A program made the position numbers and the translations under genes. From assembly GCA_017938765.1 (NCBI GenBank), contig JAGBAX010000014.1, forward strand, positions 22,135 to 86,134: DNA of 64,000 nt, in the 5' to 3' direction. Position 1 is the stretch's first letter; each line of letters starts with the position of its first letter. The stretch is from Alistipes sp. Its GTDB lineage: Bacteria; Bacteroidota; Bacteroidia; Bacteroidales; Rikenellaceae. This document shows, in pieces, positions 25,494 through 33,861 of the stretch. A model generated the notes under the pieces. It saw only the letters and a list, made by a program, of their open reading frames with translations, ran no database searches and was not told the origin of the DNA.

Positions 25494-28400
25494 AGCACTC
25501 TATCTATTATGCCCTCGCGGACATACCATATATATCCCTCAACATCTCTATATCCCATTGTCTCAAGCAACTGAGCATACTGGGCAATCTGCCTCCTATT
25601 ATCCTCGCTCTGCTCACCAAACTTATAGTCTACCACCACAGCCTTGTCGCCAACGGTCATTACCCTATCTGGACGCTTTGTCTTGGCATCGGTCATAATA
25701 ATCGCATTCTCAGTATAGACCTCATCCCAACTCTTTGAGAACCACTGAGCGACAAGTGGCATAGCGAACATAGTATCAATCTGTTGCTGTAGCAGCTTAG
25801 ACTCCCTCTCAGAGAGCACACCGTCATAAGAGAGCCGTGCCAATTCGCGGTCTATATCCTCTCTTGTAGCTGCGCGCTCCATAATGCCATGCAGCAAAAT
25901 ACCCTCCTGCTGAGGAGTAACTTTACCACCCCTGCGAGCCTCCATATACCGCTCTGATGAGAGTTTGAGCTTCATCTTAAATGGCGAGACAACATTGTTC
26001 TCCAGCACAACAGTACACTCCTGCGTCTTGGTATAATCAAGAGGTGGCGCACACTCTCCATACTGGTAGACTATCGGCGCATCCTCATCCACCACTCCAT
26101 CCTCGTTTAGCTGAGGGCGCATGCCGAGCACCTTATAGATTAGTTCGCCAACACTACTCTCAAGAGCACCATTGCCCGTAGACTTAGGAGCTGGGAAGAA
26201 TATGTGCAACTGCTCCTTTGGTCGGGTAAAGGCTACATAGAGCAGGTTTATAGCATCCACATAGTCATATATCAACTCGCGATAGTAGCCCTCCGAGAAG
26301 ATAGATTTTCCCGCATCTGCCGTAGCAACAACAGGAAAGAGCGTGTCGGTATTCAGATTACTTCCTTCAGCAGGCATTGTCCACACAGTAGCTGCGCGTG
26401 TAGGCTCTGGGACAAACTTCCAAGAGCAGTAAGGGATAATTACAACCTTATTCTCAAGACCTTTGGCCTTGTGGACAGTCATAATCTCAATAGCGTTTGT
26501 ATCCTTATCTATTGACACCGACTTATTGTACCCATTCTCATCCCACCACTTGACAAAGAGCGAGAGGTCTGCCACCTTTGTAGCGCAGAACTTTACGATA
26601 TGCTCGTGGAAGGCATCTGTATAGACCGCCTGGCCCTTGAAAATCTCTGGGAAGCGAACCATTATTCGCTCAAAGGCCTCCTCTGGCGAGAGGGTCTTGA
26701 TACTATCAAAAAACGCCAACTCATCAGCAGACAAGCGATGGTAGATATTAAAGTTATGGTGGTAGCGGTTGTATGTAGCAAGGCTGACAACATCCTTTCG
26801 GTCTATGGCGTACTTCATAACAGCCAAAGCAAAGCGCACAACAACAGAACTGTTAATCTTCAGCGCCTCCTGCGTCATAATACCAAAGCGCATACTCTCA
26901 TCTGCTGCCCCTGCATCAAGTAGCATTGAGGCGATACGCTCTGCCTCATCATTCGTACGCACAAGGACTGTAATATCGCACGGCTTATAGTGCTTTTCAT
27001 GCACGAGAGTTCTTATACAGCCGATAACATCTGGCTCCTTATCTCTATGGGCTGTCACTCTTACACATCCACTGCGGCGAGGCTTACGCTTCGGTATCTG
27101 GCGTAGCTGAGGCCAGCAGTAGGCATCTCCAACGGCATCATATAGCTCCGAGAGTAGCTGGTCTGAGATATAAGACTTTGCGCGTGCCGAGAGTAGCAAC
27201 TCATTTAGACCCCTATTTAGTCGTCTTGCAGCAAGGCTGATAGCCACATTATTAAACCTTACGATATTTGGCTGACTGCGGTAGTTATCCTCAAGGTTGC
27301 TCTGCTGAACTGCCGTACCATTCTCAGAGAGAGCCGCTGGGGCCTTAACGCCAAGGATATTCCAATCACTACCCCTCCAACGGTATATAGACTGCTTGAT
27401 ATCGCCCACAAGAAGCACCGCCACATCCTCGCTCTGCGAGATAGCATTGCGGAGCATTGGTAGAAAATTCTGCCACTCCATCAGTGAGGTGTCCTGAAAC
27501 TCGTCAATCATAAACTTCTCAAAGAGATTGCCCACCTTCTCATAGATAAACGGAGCATCACTTGGCTCACGGACAAACTGAGCAATAGTGTGCTTTGTCT
27601 GAGCCAGTAGCATAGTATTTTGCTCCTTGCAAATCTCCGCAACCATTGAGTATAGGTCGTACATCAACGCAAAGCTACGATAGTTCTTCTCTAACAGTGC
27701 AATGCTGTTGCACAGATACTTTGTATCCTCAAATCGCTCTACAATCTCGGCTGCTAATGGTTGAAGGGCTGCTGCAAGGCTCAGCATATCAGGGCTAACC
27801 TTCGTCTTCTGCGTGTACCACTTGCGAGGCTCATCTGTGCAGTGCTTTACAAAGGTATCTGTCGGAGCGGTAGTCTTGCTATCAAAGCGTGCAACCTTAT
27901 CAAAATATCTCGTAAAACTGCCTGAGAATGTTGAATGGCTATAGCCAGCACCCTCAAACATATCCACAGCACGCTGAGCCAACTGCTGAACACGCTCAAC
28001 AAGTTCGCGAGCCGAGCTGATGTACTCCATAACTACCTGCTGTAGCTGCTCCTTGTCAATTTCACGACCAATAGTACTCTTAGCATGCTCCTTAAACAAC
28101 TCGTTTTTAAGACGAAGAATCACTCGCTTGATGTTCCACTGACGGCCATTCTCAATATTCTCCTCAGCAAAGTCGGTAAGCCACTGTTGCAAAAATTGGT
28201 CTTTCTCTGCCCTCTCAATAAGCATATCCACACTCTTCTGCACCACTGGAGCGGTATCTAACTCAATGGCGTAGTCCATATCAATATTCAGCTCCTTAGC
28301 AAAGGCACGGACAATGCGCTGAAAGAAGGTATCGTTTGTAAGAATTGAGAATCGTGAGTAGTCGTGAAGTATCGCACTGCGAACTTTGAGCGCCCTCTGG

Positions 28401-28699
28401 CGAAGCACTCTTTCGGGTAGTGAGGTCATGGCAATAAGGTCGTCCAAGAACTCGCACTCGCCCCCCGTTGCAAGCAGATTTATCTGCTTAAGGATACGAC
28501 TCTTCATCTCCTCGGTAGCCTTATTGGTAAAGGTTACTGCGAGAATTGTGCGATAAACGTTAGGATTAAAGTCGGCATCTGTCTCTCCTGGCTGATTGCG
28601 CAGAGTGTTGTAGATATACTCACGCGCCAACGAGTAGGTCTTACCCGAACCAGCACTTGCCTTGAGAATCCTCGCCTTATAATTTTGAGTCATAGCCAT
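25490..28699 (-). CDS. UvrD/AddA-like helicase-nuclease
   Basis: About 1069 residues starting at MAMTQNYKARILKASAGSG; the longer frame to 28777 runs into the opposing promoter and is rejected. The Walker A motif is ASAGSGKTYS, then ILAVTFTNKATEEMKSRI (motif Ia), Walker B FMIDEFQDTSLMEW, VGDIKQSIYRWRGSD (motif III), and EIMTVHKAKGLENKVV (motif V). The C-terminal segment VVDYKFGEQ is a PD-(D/E)XK nuclease motif. It is an AddA-type double-strand-break end-processing subunit; its AddB partner is not in the window. Confidence 0.9.
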   Translation of the reverse strand: MAMTQNYKARILKASAGSGKTYSLAREYIYNTLRNQPGETDADFNPNVYRTILAVTFTNKATEEMKSRILKQINLLATGGECEFLDDLIAMTSLPERVLRQRALKVRSAILHDYSRFSILTNDTFFQRIVRAFAKELNIDMDYAIELDTAPVVQKSVDMLIERAEKDQFLQQWLTDFAEENIENGRQWNIKRVILRLKNELFKEHAKSTIGREIDKEQLQQVVMEYISSARELVERVQQLAQRAVDMFEGAGYSHSTFSGSFTRYFDKVARFDSKTTAPTDTFVKHCTDEPRKWYTQKTKVSPDMLSLAAALQPLAAEIVERFEDTKYLCNSIALLEKNYRSFALMYDLYSMVAEICKEQNTMLLAQTKHTIAQFVREPSDAPFIYEKVGNLFEKFMIDEFQDTSLMEWQNFLPMLRNAISQSEDVAVLLVGDIKQSIYRWRGSDWNILGVKAPAALSENGTAVQQSNLEDNYRSQPNIVRFNNVAISLAARRLNRGLNELLLSARAKSYISDQLLSELYDAVGDAYCWPQLRQIPKRKPRRSGCVRVTAHRDKEPDVIGCIRTLVHEKHYKPCDITVLVRTNDEAERIASMLLDAGAADESMRFGIMTQEALKINSSVVVRFALAVMKYAIDRKDVVSLATYNRYHHNFNIYHRLSADELAFFDSIKTLSPEEAFERIMVRFPEIFKGQAVYTDAFHEHIVKFCATKVADLSLFVKWWDENGYNKSVSIDKDTNAIEIMTVHKAKGLENKVVIIPYCSWKFVPEPTRAATVWTMPAEGSNLNTDTLFPVVATADAGKSIFSEGYYRELIYDYVDAINLLYVAFTRPKEQLHIFFPAPKSTGNGALESSVGELIYKVLGMRPQLNEDGVVDEDAPIVYQYGECAPPLDYTKTQECTVVLENNVVSPFKMKLKLSSERYMEARRGGKVTPQQEGILLHGIMERAATREDIDRELARLSYDGVLSERESKLLQQQIDTMFAMPLVAQWFSKSWDEVYTENAIIMTDAKTKRPDRVMTVGDKAVVVDYKFGEQSEDNRRQIAQYAQLLETMGYRDVEGYIWYVREGIIDRVL

Positions 28700-28706
28700 A
28701 ACGGGG

Positions 28707-28738
28707 TAAAGGTAGTAAAAATTTGCAGGATTTACAAA
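28707..28738 (-). promoter_or_regulatory. Promoter of the helicase-ABC-kinase-peptidase operon
   Basis: On the minus strand TACCTTTA (28707-28714) and TTTG (28735-28738) are 20 bases apart. The predicted transcript start is at or next to the ATG at 28699, so the leader is nearly absent. Confidence 0.5.
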
Positions 28739-28764
28739 TTTTAGTTTTATCACATACTTTTTAT

Positions 28765-28772
28765 TATCTTTG
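28765..28772 (+). promoter_or_regulatory. Promoter -7 element of the 28805 gene
   Basis: TATCTTTG, a perfect -7 consensus 32 bases before the ATG; the -33 region is T-rich without a clear TTTG. It is arranged back-to-back with the helicase promoter. Confidence 0.55.
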
Positions 28773-28804
28773 TGCATCAGAACTACATTTACACAAGACT
28801 ACTT

Positions 28805-29947
28805 ATGAAACCGAACAAGTACATAGATGTATTCAAGAAGATTTTTCAGAGTGCGACATTTGCGCTACTGCTCTCTGTTGCATTTTTCGCCTACGAGATG
28901 AATTCAGGCGCCGAGGAGTCAAAGGAGATTGTAGACGACCTTAAGGCGATACAAAACTCACTATCTACACGCTACTTAGGTCTATTTCCTGAGTATATTG
29001 ACAATATCAACGACCTGCTTGAGCAGGCTATTGAGCATCAGGATAAACACGAGGCGCACGACTCGGTGATAATCTGCGAGGATGTGCTCTACTACTGCAT
29101 CCGAAGCGACGCCCAAGGTTTTAGAGATATGCTTACAAATCTGGTTATCCTCTCGGAGAAGGGGTGTCCGATATCTATTGCATACTACGACACAAAGAGT
29201 TTTCCCTTTAAGAATATGATTAACAACAGCCTGATATCAATGGAGCAGCAGAGGCACTATCGCGAGGACAGAAAAGCATATCGCGAGCGTATGATGCTCA
29301 TCAAGCAGGCGTACAACCATATTTCAAAGGAAAAAACCGCAGCCGAGAGAACAGCGCTTATGGAGGATATGATTAACAAGCACTTTGACAATTATATCGT
29401 AAAGCAAAGAGCTCAAAGTGGCAAGAACAAGAGCTTTGCAGAGCTTCGCAATCAACTCTCTAATGATCGCAGAGTAGATTCCGTCCTCTGCGAGAAGTAT
29501 TTCCGAGCCACAAATGCTACAAATCCGCAGAAAAACAAGAAACTCGTTGCTCAATTACTACGCCCGTTGCCTATGAGCGGAGGAACTACAGCTGCTGAGA
29601 TTAAAATTGACAGTCTATGCACAGTGTTGGACGCCATTAAGCGCAAACACCTAAGCAAGCCTCACAATCAGGTACTCTATTCAGACATTAAAAATATGTA
29701 CGAAGAGATTACCATCGCTATTGCTAACATGCTGAACGGACTAAAGAGCGTAGAGTTGGTGCCACTTGACGAGTATCTGACAATGTCGTGCTGGATGACT
29801 ATCGTAAATAATAAGGAGACAGCAATTATCGCCTTTCCAAGTAAATACTCATCCGACGAGATTGGCTTTATTTCGCAAGATACAGCATTCTCAAAATACA
29901 TTCAGACAATGTTGGACGGCATGAGGCTGTCAAGCGTCAAAGAGTAA
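28805..29947 (+). CDS. Membrane-anchored protein of unknown function
   Basis: 380 residues from the ATG of MKPNKYIDVFKK; an upstream in-frame start at 28772 overlaps the promoter. One membrane helix lies at about residues 17-33 (ATFALLLSVAFFAYEM), with a basic N-terminus inside. The rest is charged and mainly helical, with a likely coiled coil around EQQRHYREDRKAYRERMM (about 150-170) and Lys/Asn-rich linkers. I recognise no family or catalytic motif. It has its own promoter and terminator, so it is monocistronic. Confidence 0.7.
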   Translation: MKPNKYIDVFKKIFQSATFALLLSVAFFAYEMNSGAEESKEIVDDLKAIQNSLSTRYLGLFPEYIDNINDLLEQAIEHQDKHEAHDSVIICEDVLYYCIRSDAQGFRDMLTNLVILSEKGCPISIAYYDTKSFPFKNMINNSLISMEQQRHYREDRKAYRERMMLIKQAYNHISKEKTAAERTALMEDMINKHFDNYIVKQRAQSGKNKSFAELRNQLSNDRRVDSVLCEKYFRATNATNPQKNKKLVAQLLRPLPMSGGTTAAEIKIDSLCTVLDAIKRKHLSKPHNQVLYSDIKNMYEEITIAIANMLNGLKSVELVPLDEYLTMSCWMTIVNNKETAIIAFPSKYSSDEIGFISQDTAFSKYIQTMLDGMRLSSVKE

Positions 29948-29948
29948 G

Positions 29949-29977
29949 AGGATGTCCGAAAGGGCATCCTTTTTTTT
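29949..29977 (+). terminator. Terminator of the 28805 gene
   Basis: Stem AGGATGTCC / GGGCATCCT (one G-T) with a GAAA tetraloop, then eight T. Confidence 0.88.
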
Positions 29978-30046
29978 ACGACAAATTCTATGAATTTGGT
30001 CTATAGTTTGCATCGTAGTGGTTGAACCTTTTAATTCAAAAACGTT

Positions 30047-30247
30047 ATGAAACAGACTGGACTTTGCATTGTGACCCTACTGGGTGGGGCACTGATGGGG
30101 GCGGCGATTGCTATGCTTGTAACCCCAAAGACAGGTCGTCAGATGCGCGACCACATTCGTGATTTTATTGGTGATGAGCTGGACAAGATTCGCTGCAAGT
30201 GTGGCGAGGAGTGCAACCACACTGAGGTAACAGAACCTGTAAAGTAG
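30047..30247 (+). CDS. YtxH domain small membrane protein
   Basis: 66 residues. One N-terminal helix (CIVTLLGGALMGAAIAMLV) is followed directly by TPKTGRQMRDHIRDFI, the YtxH signature (Gly-rich helix, then PxxGxxxR). A Cys pair and a His (CKCGEECNH) near the C-terminus are unusual for the family. YtxH proteins are associated with stress and stationary phase; the mechanism is unknown. It precedes a holin-like gene by 10 bases, a common pairing in Bacteroidota. Confidence 0.8.
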   Translation: MKQTGLCIVTLLGGALMGAAIAMLVTPKTGRQMRDHIRDFIGDELDKIRCKCGEECNHTEVTEPVK

Positions 30248-30257
30248 AGACAATAGC

Positions 30258-30578
30258 ATGAGAGCTGATAGACCCTTCTTTCTACCACTTGCAATAACGG
30301 TAGTAACTGCCATAATTGCCACACTTCTGTTTGTATCGGCACTCGTAGCGTGGCTTGCCGAGATATTCGGCTCGTTAAAGATACCATGTTTAATAGTTGG
30401 CATCTTTATGGCAATAATCGCCACAACAGTCTATGCCGTAACACTTAAGAGCTACTTCCGTCAGATTGGCGAAGAGTTAAATGTAATTTACTCCGTTTCG
30501 CGGGCTGTTCGCAGTTGGATAGATTGGGTCTCAGCTCTTTTGGGAGCATCTACCGACAACGAAAAAGAGGAGGTCTAA
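30258..30578 (+). CDS. Holin-like/YqjE-type small membrane protein
   Basis: 106 residues with two membrane helices (about 8-35 and 43-65) joined by a short turn, then a charged amphipathic tail ending TDNEKEEV. This size and layout match the phage-holin superfamily III/YqjE-like proteins that follow YtxH in many Bacteroidota; there are no phage genes nearby, so a stress or envelope role is more likely than lysis. Its last codons form part of the stem of the opposing terminator. Confidence 0.6.
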   Translation: MRADRPFFLPLAITVVTAIIATLLFVSALVAWLAEIFGSLKIPCLIVGIFMAIIATTVYAVTLKSYFRQIGEELNVIYSVSRAVRSWIDWVSALLGASTDNEKEEV

Positions 30579-30589
30579 TGGCCTCCTCT
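30562..30589 (-). terminator. Terminator of dsbD
   Basis: On the minus strand AGAGGAGG / CCTCCTCT forms an 8-pair stem followed by five T. It overlaps the end of the plus-strand gene at 30578. Confidence 0.75.
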
Positions 30590-30608
30590 CTCTTATTATC
30601 GTTTTTTT

Positions 30609-32546
30609 CTATTTACGATACGCCTCAACACCTCGCTTGAGGAAGTCAACAAACTGAGCGACATCAAGGTTATAGCCACGAGGCTCTACAAGCACCTGCT
30701 CGTTCTTACCTTGAATAACATAGTATGGCTGCGCATTAACACCAAAGCGTGTCAGTGCGTAGTGTGCATTAACCTTACCAAGGCTCTTGAGCACAGTACC
30801 ATTATCGGTTGTCACCCACTCGCTCTGCGGAAGAGACATCTTATCGTCTGTATAGAGTGCGCAGATAACATACTCATTATTAAGCAGCTCAAGAACTGCT
30901 GGGTCACTCCACACGCGAGCCTCCATCTCTCGGCAGTTTACACAGCCGTGACCTGTAAAATCAATAAATATTGGTTTATCAACCTTTGCAGCATACTGCT
31001 CTGCCTGCTCAAGGTCGAAGAATCCCTGAAGGCCGTGTGGCAAGTGTAGCACATCGCCGTACTTCACATCCGCAGTTGTAGAGTTCTGAGCTGCTACAAC
31101 ACCCCTATTGCGAGTAAGGTCAAAGTCAAGTGATGACTGTGGTGGTAGGTAGCCAGAGAGCTTCTCCAGCGGTGCGCCCCACATACCTGGGATAAGATAG
31201 ACAACAAATGAGAATACGCCAATAGCCAGTGCAAGACGAGTTACACTGAGGTGCTTCATCTCGCTATCGTGTGCAAAGCGAATCTTACCAAGAAGGTAGA
31301 AGCCAAGCAGTGTGAATACCACAATCCAGATAGCCAGATATACCTCACGGTCAAGAATACCCCAGTGGTAAACCTGATCTGCAACGCTCAAGAACTTGAA
31401 GCCCAGCGCCACCTCAACAAATCCCAAAACAACCTTTACAGAGTTGAGCCAACCACCACTCTTTGGCAGTTTCTTGAGCACCGATGGGAAGAATGCAAAG
31501 AGGGTAAATGGCAGTGCAAAGGTAATTGAGAATGCAAGCATCGTTACGATAGGATTCCAGAACTCGCCAGCTGTAGACTTAATAAGCACCGAGCCGATAA
31601 TTGGACCAGTACAAGAGAAAGAGACAAGTACAAGTGTCAGCGCCATAAAGAAGATACCTGCAATACCACCCTTCTCGCTATTCTCGTCACTCTTATTGAC
31701 AAGCCATGATGGCAGTGTGATGTCAAAGGCTCCAAAGAATGATGCTGCGAAGACCATAAAGACGAGGAAGAAGAGGATATTTGGCACCCAGTGTGTTGCC
31801 AGCCACTGGAAGATATCTGCAGTTACAGCACCACCACCTACAAGGCGAGTGATGATGATAATTGCCGCGATAGGAAGTGTATAGAGCAACACGATGAAAA
31901 ATCCATACAGAGCTGCATTAATGCGACCCTTTGTAGGCGAGCCACTACCCTTCATAAAGAAGGATACTGTCATCGGAATCATAGGGAACACACAAGGAGT
32001 TACAAGTGCAGCAAGACCCCAGATAATAGCCTCCAGAATCATTGCCCACATCGTTCCATTACCTGCAGCATCCTTTACTGCCTTAACCTCTGTTACTGGA
32101 GCCTGAGCAGCAGCACTACCAATCTCAAATGTAAGTTCCTTCTCTGTCGGAGCAGTACAGTTACCCTCTGTGCATGCCTGATAGCTAACAAGAGCCTTTA
32201 CCACTACACCCTGTCCCTCAAGCTTTACATCCTGCTCAAAGATAGCCTCGCCCTCATACTCGCCATATGAGCCGAAATACTCATCCTGAACAGGCTTTAC
32301 AGTAGAGAGCGCACGAAGCTCTCCCTCAAGCGCAGCGCCCTGCGGAACTGTAAACTGAATAGTGGTTGGGGTAAACGGGTGGGTGGCATCATAGATGTGC
32401 CAACCATCAACGATATCTGCCTTAACAACAAGCGTATAGACACCATCGCCGTTATCCTTAACCTCGCTCTTCCACTCAACTGTATTATCCTGAGCCATTG
32501 CCGTAAATGACACCAGAGCAAGGATTGCAAATAGAATTTTACGCAT
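30609..32546 (-). CDS. dsbD: Thiol:disulfide interchange protein DsbD
   Basis: 645 residues. It moves electrons from cytoplasmic thioredoxin across the inner membrane to periplasmic partners. It has a signal peptide (MRKILFAILALVSFTAMAQ), an N-terminal Ig-like domain with CTEGNCTAPTEKEL (about 125-140), a central membrane domain with the VTPCVFPMIPMTVSFF and FSCTGPIIGS cysteines, and a C-terminal thioredoxin domain with GHGCVNC near residue 535. All three domains are complete. Monocistronic, with its own promoter and terminator. Confidence 0.95.
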   Translation of the reverse strand: MRKILFAILALVSFTAMAQDNTVEWKSEVKDNGDGVYTLVVKADIVDGWHIYDATHPFTPTTIQFTVPQGAALEGELRALSTVKPVQDEYFGSYGEYEGEAIFEQDVKLEGQGVVVKALVSYQACTEGNCTAPTEKELTFEIGSAAAQAPVTEVKAVKDAAGNGTMWAMILEAIIWGLAALVTPCVFPMIPMTVSFFMKGSGSPTKGRINAALYGFFIVLLYTLPIAAIIIITRLVGGGAVTADIFQWLATHWVPNILFFLVFMVFAASFFGAFDITLPSWLVNKSDENSEKGGIAGIFFMALTLVLVSFSCTGPIIGSVLIKSTAGEFWNPIVTMLAFSITFALPFTLFAFFPSVLKKLPKSGGWLNSVKVVLGFVEVALGFKFLSVADQVYHWGILDREVYLAIWIVVFTLLGFYLLGKIRFAHDSEMKHLSVTRLALAIGVFSFVVYLIPGMWGAPLEKLSGYLPPQSSLDFDLTRNRGVVAAQNSTTADVKYGDVLHLPHGLQGFFDLEQAEQYAAKVDKPIFIDFTGHGCVNCREMEARVWSDPAVLELLNNEYVICALYTDDKMSLPQSEWVTTDNGTVLKSLGKVNAHYALTRFGVNAQPYYVIQGKNEQVLVEPRGYNLDVAQFVDFLKRGVEAYRK

Positions 32547-32586
32547 AAACTTATTTTTTTGTGTTATTTATACAATATTTAGCTCG

Positions 32587-32617
32587 CAAATTTAGTTATA
32601 ATTTTCAAAAAGTGCAA
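32587..32617 (-). promoter_or_regulatory. Promoter of dsbD
   Basis: On the minus strand TAAATTTG (32587-32594) and TTG (32615-32617), 20 bases apart, about 40 bases before the ATG. Confidence 0.65.
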
Positions 32618-32736
32618 CACTAAAATTTTGGCAGGTGTAGATATACAGTGTATAAATGTTCTATACCTCGCTTTTTGTCGTAAAAATTTTGGAATGTCTA
32701 AAATAATACAGAATTTTGCGTAAACATTTGTTGAAT

Positions 32737-33657
32737 ATGATAGAAAATGAGCTTTTTCCGTACAAAATCAACCACCTTGATGAGAAGGAGGGCATTGATT
32801 ACGTAGCCTGCAAAAATGCAGCGTTAGTGCACATCCACTCCCTTGACGAGCATATTGGCAGGGAGATGAAGTATCCTGCAAAGATGAATGGATTCTTTGC
32901 TATGGTATGCACAAAAGGTAGTGTTACACTCTCTGTTCATATGAAGGATTTCACGCTTACAGAGAATACAATCCTTGTCGCGCCAACCACTGTTGTAACA
33001 TTCAAAAAGAGTCACAACTGCGAACTTTACATTGCCGCCTTTAATAATGATTTTGCATCAGAGATGAATATTAACCTTAAATTGGTTATGCCAATAATCA
33101 CATCTCTGCACTCGCAGTCAATCGTACATAATATAAATAAACCAGATGTTATTGAGGCTCTTAAGCGCTCTTTTAATGCGCTATATACAGAGTATACACA
33201 GAGTCTGTCTGATGAAGCAAATGGCGGTTTATTTAAGGAGATGGCAATAAGACATATGTATGCAAGTATGATTTATCGCCTTTGCGAGTTTATCGCAACC
33301 TCTCACTCTATTCAGACAGAAATAACACCTAAAGACCGTAGTGGAGACTATTTCAGACAGCTCATCACTCTTTTGCACGAGCATTATAAGACCGAGCGCA
33401 GTGTTGAATTTTATGCTAACAAAATGAATTTAACACCAAAACATCTATCCCGTGTTGTGCGTAACTATTCGGGCAAGAGCGTACACCAATGGATAGACGA
33501 ATTTGTGGTTCTTGAGATTAAAAATCTGCTCAAGTATTCAGATTTGTCAATCCAGCAAATTTCATATGAACTCAATTTTCCAAACCCATCATTTATGGGA
33601 CAATACTTCAAGCGAATCACTGGCAAAACTCCTGGAGAATACCGCAAGGAGATATAA
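32737..33657 (+). CDS. AraC-family transcriptional regulator
   Basis: 306 residues from the ATG of MIENELFPYK; a TTG seven codons upstream is less likely. The N-terminal part (to about 180) is a cupin-like sensor fold, and the C-terminal 100 residues hold the two helix-turn-helix motifs: YANKMNLTPKHLSRVVRNYS and LSIQQISYELNFPNPSFMGQ, ending with the FKRITGKTPGEYRKE AraC signature. No membrane helix. The nearest downstream gene in the same direction is the large surface lipoprotein, which has a separate promoter and could be its target; this is position-based inference. Confidence 0.92.
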   Translation: MIENELFPYKINHLDEKEGIDYVACKNAALVHIHSLDEHIGREMKYPAKMNGFFAMVCTKGSVTLSVHMKDFTLTENTILVAPTTVVTFKKSHNCELYIAAFNNDFASEMNINLKLVMPIITSLHSQSIVHNINKPDVIEALKRSFNALYTEYTQSLSDEANGGLFKEMAIRHMYASMIYRLCEFIATSHSIQTEITPKDRSGDYFRQLITLLHEHYKTERSVEFYANKMNLTPKHLSRVVRNYSGKSVHQWIDEFVVLEIKNLLKYSDLSIQQISYELNFPNPSFMGQYFKRITGKTPGEYRKEI

Positions 33658-33677
33658 TTCTAACACACCCACAGCGT

Positions 33678-33708
33678 AAGAGTCCTTCAAAAAGGGCTCT
33701 TTTTTTTT
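33678..33708 (+). terminator. Terminator of the AraC gene
   Basis: Stem AAGAGTCC / GGGCTCTT (one mismatch) with a TTCAAAAA loop and an eight-T run. Confidence 0.8.
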
Positions 33709-33814
33709 ACCACCAAAACAGAATTATTCAATATTTTTAATAAATCAATATTCACAAAATCGTTTTTTTTAAGAAAAATAATGCAAAAAATGTGCGTAAT
33801 TAAAAATTTATTTT

Positions 33815-33822
33815 TAACTTTG
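33815..33822 (+). promoter_or_regulatory. Promoter -7 element of the surface lipoprotein gene
   Basis: TAACTTTG, a perfect -7 consensus, 39 bases before the ATG at 33862. The -33 area reads TGTG rather than TTTG, which may mean that an activator is needed. Confidence 0.55.
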
Positions 33823-33861
33823 AAATCGGAAATAATATTTTTTAACCTAAAACATATCGTA

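Noticed and set aside
28699-28777. Longer N-terminus for the AddA-like protein
   Set aside because: The extension runs through both divergent promoters and encodes a non-conserved sequence before the ATP-binding motif.
30258-30578. Phage holin and hence a prophage remnant
   Set aside because: There is no endolysin, integrase or structural gene; the pairing with YtxH is typical of chromosomal stress genes.
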